Assembly: GCA_037693485.1 (NCBI GenBank)
Contig: CM075351.1
Coordinates: forward strand, 13,387,001 to 13,451,000
Reading direction: 5' to 3'
From: Kitagawia praeruptora
Taxonomy: Eukaryota; Streptophyta; Magnoliopsida; Apiales; Apiaceae
DNA length: 64,000 nucleotides
Shown in pieces: positions 12,910-25,168 of the stretch (positions are counted from its first letter, which is position 1; each line of letters opens with the position of its first letter). The translations under genes were made by a program, and so were the position numbers. The notes under the pieces were generated by a model. It searched no databases. It was not told the origin of the DNA and was given only the letters and a program-made list of their open reading frames with translations.

Positions 12910-15020
12910 GTTATAAGCTAGTAAATAAGTAAATTCCGAAGTACCAAAAAATTGGTACCAAAAAATAAATACCAAAACTTTTAATGTTCCGAAATTTATA
13001 TAATAGTAATTACTATTAACTAATTAATTAATTTTTTCATTCAAATTATCTTTTCTCTTTTCTCTAACTAAAATATCTCTTTTTCCAATTATATCACGAG
13101 TTACCTTTTAAAAATCTTCTTTTATATTTTATTTAACTAAAATTTCTACATTACAAATCAACCTACTTTTTCAGGTTAAACGTGTTACATTTTTTTTAAT
13201 AACTAAGCAGTTTCCTTTTTCAGGTGGTACCTATTGAATTTATCTAATTACCCTTACTTAATTACAGATAAAATCTTTTTTTATATTTTATCTAACTAAA
13301 ATTTTTGTTTTACTAATCAATTTCCTTTTTCAGGTTAAACATGTTACCTTTAAAATTTTTGTTTTACTAATCAATTTCATTTTTCAGGTTAAACATGTTA
13401 CCTTTTCTTTTCTTTTTAATAACTAAACAGTTTCCTTTTTCAGTTAAAATATAATATCTTTTATATTTTATCTAACTAAAAAGCATATTATAATTGCTAT
13501 TAACTAATTAATTAATTTTTTCATTCAAATTATCTTTTCTCTTTTCTCTAACTAAAATATCTCTTTTTCCAATTATATCACGAGTTACCTTTTAAAAATC
13601 TTCTTTTATATTTTATTTAACTAAAATTTCTACATTACAAATCATCCTACTTTTTCAGGTTAAACGTGTTACATTTTTTTTAATAATTAAGCAGTTTCCT
13701 TTTTCAGGTGGTACCTATTGAATTTATCTAATTACCCTTACTTAATTACAGATAAAATCTTTTTTTATATTTTATCTAACTAAAATTTTTGTTTTACTAA
13801 TCAATTTCCTTTTTCAGGTTAAACATGTTACCTTTAAAATTTTTGCTTTACTAATCAATTTCCTTTTTCAGGTTAAGCATGTTACCTTTTCTTTTCTTTT
13901 TAATAACTAAGCAGTTTCCTTTTTCAGTTAAAATATAATATTTTTTATATTTTATTTAACTAAAAAGCATATTATAATTACTATTAACTAATTAATTAAT
14001 TTTTTCGTTCAAATTATCTTTTCTTTTTTCTCTAACTAAAATATCTCTTTTTCCAATTATATCACGAGTTACCTTTTAAAAATCTTCTTTTATATTTTAT
14101 TTAACTAAAATTTTTACTTTACAAATCAACCTACTTTTAAGGTTAAACGTGTTACCTTTTTTTCTAATAACTAAGCAGTTTCCTTTTTCAGGTAAAATAT
14201 AATATCTTTTATATTTTATCTAATTAAAAAAAATTATAATTACTGTTAACTAATAAATTTTTTTCTTTTTTCTTTTCTCTAACTAAAATATTTTTTTCCA
14301 ATTATATAACGGGTTACCTTTTTCAGCCAAAACAAGTTACCTTTTTTATTTTCTCTAACTAAAACCTCTCTTTTTCAAATTATATCACGGGCGATTCTAT
14401 TTAATAAAAATAAAATCATAATATTATAATGCTATTAATTAACCGATTACTTTTTTTGCTAAAAACGTATCATCTTTTTTATTTTTTCTAATTAAATTCC
14501 TTTTTTTTAGAAATATCATGGTAACATTAATTTCTCATTTTCTAAAAATATTACCTGCAATTTTATTTAGTAAAATAACAATTAAATTATAATTACTATA
14601 AACTAATCAATTACCATTTTCACCCTAAAGTATGTCACCTTTTAATTTTCACGTTATCTTTTTCTATTTTTTCAAACTAAAATCTCTCTTTTTCCAATTA
14701 TATCACGGACGGTTCTATTTAATAAAATTAAATAATATACACTCAAAAATATCTCACCATATATTCAAATCATTATTTTTAGTAATAAATAATAATCGTT
14801 AGATCTAATAATAAGATATATTACATGATTAAATTAATTTACTAAAAATTCAAAATTCATAATTATAATGTTAAATAAATTTTATAACCTATCAAAAGAA
14901 ACCCGTGCTTCGCACGGGTTATAAGCTAGTAAATAAGTAAATTCCGAAGTACCAAAAAATTGGTACCAAAAAATAAATACCAAAACTTTTAATGTTCCGA
15001 AATTTATATAATAGTATAGA
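12910..15020 (+). mobile_element. Helitron 2, composite element flanked by 99-bp direct repeats
   Basis: From 13009 to 14929 this is a second copy of Helitron 1 in the same orientation, at a constant offset of 3120 bp. It ends with a perfect hairpin (CCCGTGC-TTC-GCACGGG, 14902-14918) and TTATAAGCTAG before a host T. Its own 5' end is missing. Instead, identical 99-bp direct repeats flank it (12910-13008 and 14918-15016). Read on the minus strand from 15020, the right-hand repeat begins TCTATACTATTATATAAATT, a Helitron 5' end in the opposite orientation. The locus is therefore a nested or rearranged composite of a plus- and a minus-oriented Helitron. No transposase is encoded. Confidence 0.75.
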
Positions 15021-15549
15021 TTTTTTTTTGGCAGCTGTTTAAGAAGAGAAATTGTGTAGCAGTAATAATTGAAATTATTCGTTACTCCTAAATTACGGTA
15101 AACAGGCCCGAAAGGTGGCCCGGGTATGTGTGTACATAAACATATATAATATCGTGGGACGAAGAGAAGAAACGCTGCAAACGCACGCAAATCGACATAA
15201 GAGCCTCTTCGATGGGGAGTATGCCTTAACTAAAATCATAAATATAATATCATAAATAAAAGTTATAGATATTATGTAAAAAATAATTTACTTCAATGCG
15301 ACATTATTGTTAGTAAAAAATTTAAATAATTTGTTATCATTGACTATATTTGGCCGAGCTCTAGAGACATGTAAGGAAGATTTTATAAGATCTATTATTT
15401 TATATAAATAAATTTTATGCCAATATCTGTTTAAACAAATTTTACATAATCAATATTTTTTCTAATTTAACCGACCATTTTTAAGTAATAGCGTTGGATG
15501 CTCTAATATCAGGCTAGGGTAAAGTAAATAAAATTAGGTATTTTGAAAG
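15021..15549. promoter_or_regulatory. Upstream region of cystatin-like copy A
   Basis: About 530 bp before the start codon of copy A. The last bases, TTAGGTATTTTGAAAG just before the ATG, are shared in similar form by copy B and more loosely by copy D, so the immediate 5' untranslated sequence is conserved in the family. No TATA box can be chosen confidently in such AT-rich sequence. Confidence 0.4.
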
Positions 15550-16365
15550 ATGGAGTTGATTAAGGATGAGCAGCCAATTTCAATGGTGGTGGAGGATGAG
15601 TATTCATATGAAGAATATTCCGATGAGGAGGAATATTCAGATGATGATGACATGGATGCATCGGATTATTATGACAAGGAGGAGTTGTCGGAGTCGGAGG
15701 AGGATATAATTAGTGATCGTGTAGAAGTTGATCGAGGGATTAAGTACGTGGTGAAGGATGGTCCCACCATTACCAGGCCCAAGGTTGCCACAAAGACTTA
15801 CTTTAGAAGGCACAGGTGTTATCCCTTTCGACGTGAACTCTATAGATATGAGTTTCCTCTCTCCACTTTTGCTAAATTTGCACTTGATCGATATAATCAT
15901 ATCGAGGTACGTATATATGGAATTTGTAAAATTTAATATATATTGATCCTATCGATATTATCATATTGATTTAATTTGATCGATTTGTTTTGCAGCGTAC
16001 GGAGTATAAATATGTTGGTTTGGTCAAGGCGTACAGCCGTGCTATTGCTGGTTTCTGCTTCGAAATCCGTTTTAAAGCCTGCTTGCCTGATCAAGATCAT
16101 GGCATTTACTTTCAAGCCAGCATATTTCAGGGAATTCGAAACAAAATAACTGGTGTTGCTTATGTAGCTGTTGAGTCTGTTTACCCTCTCCCTGCCCCGG
16201 TACTAATACTACATTCTATTCTCTTTCTTCTCTTCATACAAGTCTTACTGGTAATTAATTAGCCTACCACTAATTACTTACTGGTAATTTCCCCTTCTTT
16301 TTTCGCAGGTGATGCCCGTCAAGGAGCTCGCTGAACAAGTCTCTGCCGCTGCTGTTCTCTCATAG
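15550..16365 (+). CDS. Cystatin-like protein with acidic N-terminal tail, copy A (intact)
   Basis: Three exons, 15550-15906, 15996-16199 and 16309-16365, all phase 0 with GT..AG introns, give a 205-residue protein. Residues about 15-60 are a Glu/Asp/Tyr/Ser-rich tail. The C-terminal half resembles a phytocystatin. FAKFALDRYN at the end of exon 1 matches the plant cystatin signature (LARFAVDEHN type). Exactly 22 residues later, AYSRAIAG occupies the place of the protease-binding QxVxG loop, but its Gln is replaced by Arg. Cystatins block papain-type cysteine proteases; with this loop changed, inhibition is doubtful. No signal peptide is visible, suggesting a cytosolic or nuclear location. The UPF0725/DUF626 families, also cystatin-fold, are an alternative assignment. 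It is the only complete copy of the family in the window. Confidence 0.75.
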
Positions 16366-18347
16366 AGGCCGCCTTATCTATCTATTAGGATTGTGCCCGC
16401 TGCCGCGGTCGTGTGCTTGTTAATAAGTTATCGATTATTGATTTATTTGGTTTAATGATTGAATTGTTTTATCGTAAATTTCAACTATTTGTTCATTACA
16501 TGCTCAATATTTGTTCTTTTTGCAAAATGCAGTTATAATAGTGCCAGAAAACCATCTAATTCATTTGCATACATTCATCTTTTTTGCTGTCAGCAGAGTA
16601 GTCTGAAACTTAAATTCAAAAAAAGATCTGACAAAGTTTAATTAAAATGCTAATTGAGACTCAGTGTTCACATTTGTGTAGGTAATACTCTACACTTGTT
16701 AGAAGATTCATATAAATATGGAATTCACATCAACGCAAAAGATTCTTACATTGTTGAAATTCGGAAAAAGAATAAAACAGAATAGAAGACAAGTTAACGT
16801 AGACATGTCAGAGACATTGAAGAAGCGATATAACATTCAATATCGTGTGAGGAAAATTTATCACTCACATTTGACAAAAACATGCAAAGACCACATGCAT
16901 GTATCGAAAGATATAATATAATATAATATATTTGTCCATTTACATGCACTGGTTTAACTCCTTTTAAGGCTACAGTAACTATGCTCATCTATGAGCTCTT
17001 TATGCACCATCCACAAAAATGGCATAACCACCAACAGAAGAACATGCTTAGAATCTTGTATGCTTTCTGAGTATTTGGAACTGTGTATTAATCAAGGTGC
17101 ATAGTTATCATATTTTGTCAAAAGGATGCGTAGTAGATGATATTCAGGGTCAATTAAGTTGCGTGGATAAGAAAATTGAGCGACTTGTTCAGCTAGGTGT
17201 CAATGAATTTTTTATGTGTCTGTCTATATGCCACGTGGATGATTTAGGAGGTAAGACAAGTCACTTGGTGTTGCGAGGAGTCAAAGACTCAAAGCTTTGG
17301 ACATTTTAGGCTATAGGTGACAAAGGCATCACCTTTCATTTATTGGGTGTTAGCTTTCCTGTAGGCCCCTTTTTGACCCCAAAAATTAGCTTGTGGTTTT
17401 GGCCAAACCTCATACATATTACTGATAACCGCACAAGTCCCTTTGAAACAAATGTGGGACACCTAATAATCTATCAACATCTCTGATAACCGCACAAGTC
17501 CCTTTGAAACAAATGTGGGACACCTAATAATCTATCAACATCTCTTTGACACGCCAAAAAGAAAGCCTCCAGAAAGAAGATCCTACGACTCGAATACCAA
17601 GACATGGCGAATGTTACAATGGTAAATTATGGAGTTAGCTTTTGGGGTTGACAAAGGCTGGCAATGGAAACACTATGGCTTCTGATATATTTCATAACTC
17701 AGCCATCCATTTCAAGTGCATTTATCATTTTTTTTGGTGATACTGAATAATAACAAGTACTTATTTAGGTAAGCCATGCTTCTCTGAACAAAATTAGCCA
17801 CCTTTTCAGAATTTCTGCTTAAGCGCTCATAAGGGAGCAGTACTCACTTTTGAGAAGAAAGCAGTACTTCTTGTGCTTCATTGCTCTTTTGCATTTAACA
17901 ACTATGTGCTCCATGTTTTCATTCTATATCTCCTTTCCAGTGACTAGATAGTGATTATTGATTATTTTGTAGTGGAAATCCCTTTTGTTGATGCAGTACA
18001 CTGAAAAGGCTAATTTTTTTTTTTTTTTTTTGATAATTAAAAGGCTAAATGTTTGTGTGTGTAGTTTTCACCTGTTTTTCAAGTACAAGGGGAGTAAGGA
18101 ATCGAATTTATGGCCTGTCTCAGGGGATAATGTGAAGGATATGTCTTTGCCACTATGCTATGCCTGATTCTTCTAAGCCTACATGTTTATCATTGAAGTT
18201 CCTCTTATTATCCCTTCGCTCTGTTTTAACTGACATTCTAATATTCTCATGATATGGTGCAACTACTAGAGATTGTAAAATATGTTTATGATTTACTGTA
18301 ATTTATATTGAGCAAGAAGCATAGTGACTAATTTTGTTTTTTTGCAG
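16366..18347. other. Intergenic region between copy A and the ubiquitin protease fragment
   Basis: No exon of the missing N-terminal half of the ubiquitin protease is recognisable here. The ORFs at 16718-16921, 17097-17309 and 17985-18167 lack any family motif. The region contains a 61-bp tandem duplication (17422-17543). Confidence 0.5.
17422..17543. repeat. 61-bp perfect tandem duplication
   Basis: The unit beginning CTGATAACCGCACAAGTCCC occurs twice in succession with a period of 61 bp and no visible difference, so it is recent. Confidence 0.9.
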
Positions 18348-19493
18348 AACAAAGCTTGCTCATGGCTTGCTTTCTGGAAAATATTCAGTTCCAGTTGAGG
18401 AGGTATGTCATGTTCAAAATATCTTATATCATGTTGTGTTTGTAAGTGTTCCGATGGTAATTGAATTTTGAACATGCAGAAAGATGGTAGTGCAGATGCT
18501 GCTGCAAACTCTATTGTAAGTGCTGTAAACTCGGTGACTAAACATTTAGCCTGTACATACTAATGAGTAATGACTGTTGGTGTCATGTTACTGACCTGTA
18601 GTTTTGTTCACGAAGTTATTCTTCATTTAAGAATCTGAATGTTCTTATGAGAGCAAACTTTATTTGTTTGTCTCCAAATTTAATTAGGTTTACGACCTTA
18701 ACTTTTATTATTGTTTATGCACATTCTAAAAATTTTTACCAACTAAATATGTAGACTTTGTAAGTTTGTTTTAATGATATTTGAGTATTCTTTTTAATTA
18801 CCTATCGGTTATACTCATTTTTCCAGAAGCAGGAGGGGGTATTCCTCCACGCATGTTTAAAGCAGTGATTGCTGCTAGCCACCCTGAGTTCTCTACTATG
18901 AGGCAACAGGTATGTCTGACGCTTAGCATGAAGCATATAGAAGTCAATCTCCCTCCTCTTTTTAGGTTCTTTGGCATCATATTTCCTATTTAATATGTAT
19001 TTTCAGTATATCCTGTTAGTAGAGTAGGCTCTGTGTATGCAGACCTTACCTCTACTTAAAGTGTAGAATGGCCGTTCCCCATTAAAGAACCCTGGATTGA
19101 ACATTTTTTTTTTTCCTTTGTAATTATTTGATTATATTTTTCTATTTGGTTATCACTGAGGTATGTGTGAAATAAATAATCAAGAATAATATATCTCTAG
19201 GATGCTTTGGAGTTCTTCCTACACTTCATTGACCAAGTTGAACGAATGAATGCTAGCAGCCCTCAGTTAGATCCTTCAAGGTGCTTCAAATTTGGTATTG
19301 AAGAGAGACTTCAATGTCCATCTGGGAAGGTTGCTTACAATAGCAGACAAGACTATATTCTCTCTCTCAATATTCCCTTAGAGAGAGCTGTCAACAAAAG
19401 TAGGTATATTGTTTTGTTCATTATATGATACTAGCTTATAACCCGTGCGAAACACGGGTTTCTTTTGATAGGTTATAAAATTTATTGGAAAAA

Positions 19494-19898
19494 AATCAGC
19501 TTGCGGTGGTTGTTTTGGCGAAGACTTCCACTTCTCTCTTGTAATCGCCTGTTTTTCTAATTGTAATTATGAACTTTGAATTTTTAGTAAATTAATTTAA
19601 TCATGTAATATATCTTATTATTAGATCTAACGATTCTTATTTATTACTAAAAATAATGATTTGAATATATGGTGAGATATTTTTTAGTGTATATTATTTA
19701 ATTTTATTTTCACTGCTCTAATATTATTTTCAAGTGGATTAATAGAGAAAGGAACTATGTGGCTGATGATCTTGCAAAGGAGGGGATTAAACGTTCAAAT
19801 TTAGTTGCAGGATGGATATAATTATGTTATAAATCAGCTTGCGGTGGTTGTTTTGGCGAAGACTTCCACTTCTCTCTTGTAATCGCCTGTTTTTCTAA
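19494..19898 (+). repeat. 67-bp direct repeat of the LINE tail within Helitron 3
   Basis: ATCAGCTTGCGGTGGTTGTT and the following bases to TTTTTCTAA occur at 19494-19560 and at 19832-19898 without a visible difference. The first copy has no LINE coding part and interrupts the normal Helitron 3' sequence. Confidence 0.85.
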
Positions 19899-19926
19899 TG
19901 GATTTCAGCTTATCAAAAAAAAAAAA
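19711..19926 (+). mobile_element. LINE 3' end fragment captured inside Helitron 3
   Basis: The plus strand encodes WINRERNYVADDLAKEGI, typical of the C-terminal RNase H domain carried by plant L1-type LINEs. A stop, a 3' tail and a 12-A run at about 19915-19926 follow. It interrupts the Helitron sequence. The tail segment (19832-19898) is also present as a separate copy at 19494-19560. Confidence 0.7.
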
Positions 19927-22900
19927 TTGGAAAAAGAGAGATTTTAGTTTGAAAAAATAGAAAAAGATAACGTGAAAATTAAAAGGTGACATACTTTAGG
20001 GTGAAAATGGTAATTGATTAGTTTATAGTAATTATAATTTAATTGTTATTTTACTAAATAAAATTGCAGGTAATATTTTTAGAAAATGAGAAATTAATGT
20101 TACCGTGATATTTCTAAAAAACGAAATTTAATTAGAAAAAATAAAAAAGATGATACGTTTTTAGCTGAAAAGGTAATCGGTTAATTAATAGCATTATAAT
20201 ATTATGATTTTATTTTTATTAAATAGAATCTCCCGTGATATAATTTGAAAAAGAGAGGTTTTAGTTAGAGAAAATAAAAAAGGTAACTTGTTTTGGCTGA
20301 AAAAGGTAACACGTTATATAATTGGAAAAAAATATTTTAGTTAGAGAAAAGAGAAAAGAAATTTTTTTTTATTAGTTAACAGTATTTATAATTTTTTTTA
20401 ATTAGATAAAATATAAAAGATATTATATTTTACCTGAAAAAGGAAACTGCTTAGTTATTAGAAAAAAAGGTAACACGTTTAACCTTAAAAGTAGGTTGAT
20501 TTGTAAAGTAAAAATTTTAGTTAAATAAAATATAAAAGAAGATTTTTAAAAGGTAACTCGTGATATAATTGGAAAAGGAGATATTTTAGTTAGAGAAAAG
20601 AGAAAAGATAATTTGAACGAAAAAATTAATTAATTAGTTAACAGTAATTATAATATGTTTTTTAGTTAAATAAAATATAAAAAATATTATATTTTAACTA
20701 AAAAAGGAAACTGCTTAGTTATTAAAAAGAAAAGAAAAGGTAACATGCTTAACCTGAAAAAGGAAATTGATTAGTAAAGCAAAAATTTTAAAGGTAACAT
20801 GTTTAACCTGAAAAAGGAAATTGATTAGTAAAACAAAAATTTTAGTTAGATAAAATATAAAAAAAGATTTTATCTGTAATTAAGTAAGGGTAATTAGGTA
20901 AATTCAATAGGTACCACCTGAAAAAGGAAACTGCTTGAAAAAGTAGGTTGATTTGTAATGTAGAAATTTTAGTTAAATAAAATATAAAAGAAAATTTTTA
21001 AAAGGTAACTCGTGATATAATTGGAAAAAGAGATATTTTAGTTAAAGAAAAGAGAAAAGATAATTTGAATGAAAAAATTAATTAATTAGTTAATAGTAAT
21101 TATAATATGCTTTTTAGTTAGATAAAATATAAAAGATATTATATTTTAACTGAAAAAGAAAACTGTTTAGTTATTAAAAAGAAAAGAAAAGGTAACATGT
21201 TTAACCTGAAAAAGGAAATTGATTAGTAAAACAAAAATTTTAAATGTAACATGTTTAACCTGAAAAAGGAAATTGATTAATAAAACAAAAATTTAGTTAG
21301 ATAAAATATAAAAAAAGATTTTATCTGTAATTAAGTAAGGGTAATTAGGTAAATTCAACAGGTACCAACCAACCGACCAACCAAATTTTTAATGTTTCGG
21401 AATTTATATAATAGTATAGATTTTCTTTTGAATTACTAATACTTTTTACTTGGTTCAAAATGTAGAAGAGGTAGATGACTTCCATAAATTGAAGACAGCC
21501 AGAGGTGTAGAAGACAAGGAAGTGTAAGTTCTAAATTTTGATTTAACATTTTGGCTTAAATTGTTACAAATTTCTGATATTTTTTGCTGTCCCAGGTCTC
21601 CGGATGAAATTGTTCGGCCACGGGTTCGTTTAGAAGATTGTCTGCAGAATTTTTCGTCTGAAGAAGAGGTGCATGAATTTTATAGTACTGCTTTGAAAGC
21701 TAAGACAACTGCTTTGAAGTAAGCTTTCCAATATTTTTCAGTTTATACTTTTGCTAGTTCAGTGCGCTAGTGATTCATATTTTTACTGAAGGATCTCTGA
21801 TGACTGCATGTCCTATAAATACTCTAGTTTATTATATGGTTTAGATATGTGGGGATAAGTTTACCAAATAGATGTAGAAATACCTGCAGATTCTAATAGT
21901 AACATAGTGAAGGGTGAAGTTTTCTACTGGAAGGATTTGATAATACAAAGTTGGGTATCATACAAATTAATCTGCAATGGATTTCGACCATTATTAGTAA
22001 TGGCGAAGGCGCACTGAGGCAAAAGACCCGCCTCAAGCCTATGCGCTAGGTGCATGCCACATCGAGGTCAAGCACAAGTCTACATGAAATTAATACATGT
22101 AAAAATTAATATTGTATGTTTACCCTAGAAAAAAACTAGAGAATCAAGAGAGGCGCAGAGGTGGCAAAACTGATACTAGTGCTAGATGAGGGGTATAGTT
22201 TGTTTCTTACTCCCCTTTCAGTGTACTTGACAAGTTGGTATTTAAATTATTGAAGAAGTTTAAAATTACCAAAACAAATTAATTTAAATCTGTACTGAAG
22301 TACCAAATCAAGCATATTAAAAATTAATAATCATTCAATAGCAATTCAAACAATAAAAAACAAGTTATAGTGCTAATAATTATAATGTTTCATTATTCTT
22401 TGAGGTGACAGATATTTATAAATAAATGTAGACAGTGATCAAAGAACAAAATATTAAAATTTGTAATAGTAATTATACATTTAGCTAATTTAAATAACTG
22501 TTATTAATCCATTAGGTTTGTAAGTATACTGGAAGAGAGAGGAGGGGGGGTTGAGGATTGACACCCGTGCCAACTAATCACACTATAAATTTATGTGTGG
22601 AAATTTCTTTGGCGAGGCTTAATTTGTGAAAGTTTAGTAAGTTTGTTGAAAGAGTTGAAACAAAGACTTTAAGTACGTGATAGTAAGAAAGTGCTTATCT
22701 TTGTGACTAGATATTATGGATCTCTGAATCTCCTTTTCGATTCTGACATGCAAATATTCTCTGTTCTTTCGGCAGAACTGCAGGTCTCACTTCTTTCCCT
22801 GACTATTCGGTGTTGCATATGCGAAAATTTGTCATGGAGGCAGGCTGGGTGCCCAAAAAGCTTGGTATAAACAACTAATGCCTTAAACTTACCTTTTTAA

Positions 22901-25168
22901 CTTTACCATTTTACTAAACACTATATGACTGATATTACCAATGGTTGGCTATATAGACGTCTATATAGATGTTCCCGAATTACTAGACATCAGCTTCATG
23001 CGCAGCAGGGGTCTTCAGCCAGGGGAAGAGCTGTTACCTGAAGATGGTATGTGCTATGCCGTAGCATTTAATCACATCATTATCCTGGAAAAGTGTTGTG
23101 TTATGTTGAAAATTAATTGTAGCCACCAGAACTTTTTTGTGGTGGTGGTGGACGCGTGGTCATTCTTATTAATAGGCTGTTACAGATGTGTAGTATTTTT
23201 CAGGATGATAAAACTATCGATGTTATTAACATTAGCATGTTACATCAATTAAGCTTGTTTAAAATTGAAGTCTGTGAATTCTGTCCTAGTTATGATTAAG
23301 AATATATCGTGTTTTCGGTTTTCAATCAAGCTATCTTTCTCTCATTACCTCTTTTAACATAAATCTTAGTTCTTACTTTTTCCTGATAATTTTTTTTAAA
23401 GTTTTATCACCTATATCCACACTGATATATTTGAATATTATGTTTGTGCAGTTGGTGATCGTGAGGTAGAAGTGCAGAAAATCTTACCTAATGAAGACAT
23501 TGTTTCACAGCTCGTGGCCATGGGATTCAATTACTTGCATTGTCAAAAGGCTGCTATTAATACTTCAAATGCTGGTGTTGAAGAGGCAATGAACTGGTTA
23601 CTTTCACATATGAATGATCCAGGTGTCTTACTCTTTATTTCCCCAAAAAGTGTTAGCATGGAATCCGAGTTCGTTTGTAAGTGAATGTTGGCCGTGAGAA
23701 GATTTTTTAAACAGAGTTTCTTTTCTTACCAGATATCGATGCTCCTATTTCACAAGGTGGTAAAAGAGATGAGGTTTTTGTTGATCAGTCAAAGGTTGAT
23801 ATGCTAGTTGCCTTTGGATTTACAGAAGAGCTTGCTCAGAAAGCACTAAAAGCAACTGTAAGCTCATTTTGTCACCCATGACCAACCCATTTGTCTATCT
23901 AGGATTTTGACAGTACTTGGTATGTATTGCGTTGATAACCCTGGTGGTTATTATCCTCAAAAAGTTACTTTTCTTCCTGTAACAAGGGGCAGATGGGTTT
24001 GTCTTCTAGGTATCACTAGAAACCCACCTTTCTCTGCCTTTTTACTTGGAAGTATTATGCTTTGACCTCTCTCTGCAAATAACATACCTATTTGTATCCA
24101 TAAAATTTAGTTATCGATGTTATGAGAAACAATATCGTTATTTTAATTGTTTGGCGATGTGGTATATCTGAATTTGGTCGACTTGTTACATTATCAAAAA
24201 TAAAACGTCTATCACAAGCTATACGAGTCCCAGCATTCTGCTTCCTATATGTATAACATAATATTAAAATTGCTTATGTAACTTTGATTTCGTAGTGTGA
24301 TAAATTTGATATCCTTCTTCCTGTCCTTTTTTACCCCACAGGGTAGTGACGTTGAGAAAGCAACTGACTGGATATTTAGCAATAATGCTGCTGGTTCATC
24401 TGACATGGATGCTACATCAAGCACGACAAGTGTTGATGCTGCTTTGCCTGATGGAGGAGGAAGTTAGTTTCTCATTCCTCATTATATAGTTGTTGCACAC
24501 GTTTGTATAGATCATGGATGTATGTTTTGCGTATTCAAGCCAAGTACTACATTTTAAGGGAATATGTGAAGGGGCCGTAAGGGTGTCATTTCTAATGTGC
24601 CATATATATTTATCTGTAGGTATAAAGGATAATAAAATTTGTGAATATTGTAACGGCTAATCCAAATTCTCTTAACTTTGCTGGTTTTTCAATTTGGCAT
24701 TCTAAATCTGTAGCCGTAAAAAATTATATATGCTTCTTTGGTTGCTTAAGTGGCCTGTACTTGGTACTGTTGGTAGTTGACATTATGTTGCTTGTTGTCG
24801 ATTTTGCCATATCGCCATTTGTTGGGTGAAAATGACCACTTGTTTTATTGAACTACCATTATTGCAAGTATATATGTTTGCATGTATTCTATTGTACACA
24901 CTCCTGCCAAACTTTGTGATATGCTATGTTAAATTTTATGTTTTGTTCCTATGAGTTTAAAAAAAGTTCAGCTTAATTACTAATTTCCTCTTTACCCTTT
25001 TCTTACACAAGTCTTGGTTGCTGTGCCATTGCAGAGTACAAACTTATTGGACTGGTGAGCCGCCACATTGGTACTTCTACTCACTGTGGCCATTATGTTG
25101 CTCACATTTACAAAGATCCTCCAAAGGATATGGGGTACTTGTATTTTTACGAGAGAATTGTTTCTTAG

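Larger units (their letters stand above)
19431..21420 (-). mobile_element. Helitron 3, inserted in an intron of the UBP14-like gene
   Basis: On the minus strand it begins TCTATACTATTATATAAATT (after a host A) at 21420. It ends with the hairpin CCCGTGT-TTC-GCACGGG, TTATAAG and CTAG at 19431, before a host T. It belongs to the family of Helitrons 1 and 2, with the same CTTTTTCAGGTTAAAC-type repeats in reverse complement. It lies inside the intron 19400-21465 and leaves both splice sites intact. No Rep/helicase gene. Confidence 0.88.
18348..25168 (+). pseudogene. UBP14-like: UBP14/USP5-type ubiquitin carboxyl-terminal hydrolase, 5'-truncated and broken
   Basis: Twelve exon-like segments (18348-18402, 18480-18515, 18827-18909, 19201-19399, 21466-21523, 21596-21718, 22776-22864, 22957-23046, 23452-23622, 23733-23857, 24342-24463, 25035-25168) encode the C-terminal two thirds of plant UBP14 (isopeptidase T), which disassembles free polyubiquitin chains. 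Visible parts are IPPRMFKAVIAASHPEFSTM, two UBA domains (VSQLVAMGFNYLHCQKAAIN in the first, VDMLVAFGFTEELAQKALKA in the second) and the His box THCGHYVAHIY. Defects: the zinc-finger region and the Cys-box half are absent; the third segment has 2 extra bases (GGAGGGGGTATT), so phase 0 runs into a stop; and the final exon jumps from AHIYKD to PPKDMGY, losing about 16 residues including the Trp and catalytic Asp/Asn of the His box. Splice sites and the other frames are intact, so decay is recent. Confidence 0.88.

Noticed and set aside
22000..22080. GC-richer stretch GGCGCACTGAGGCAAAAGACC in an intron of the UBP14-like gene
   Set aside because: Looks like a short dispersed plant repeat; no structure or coding frame.
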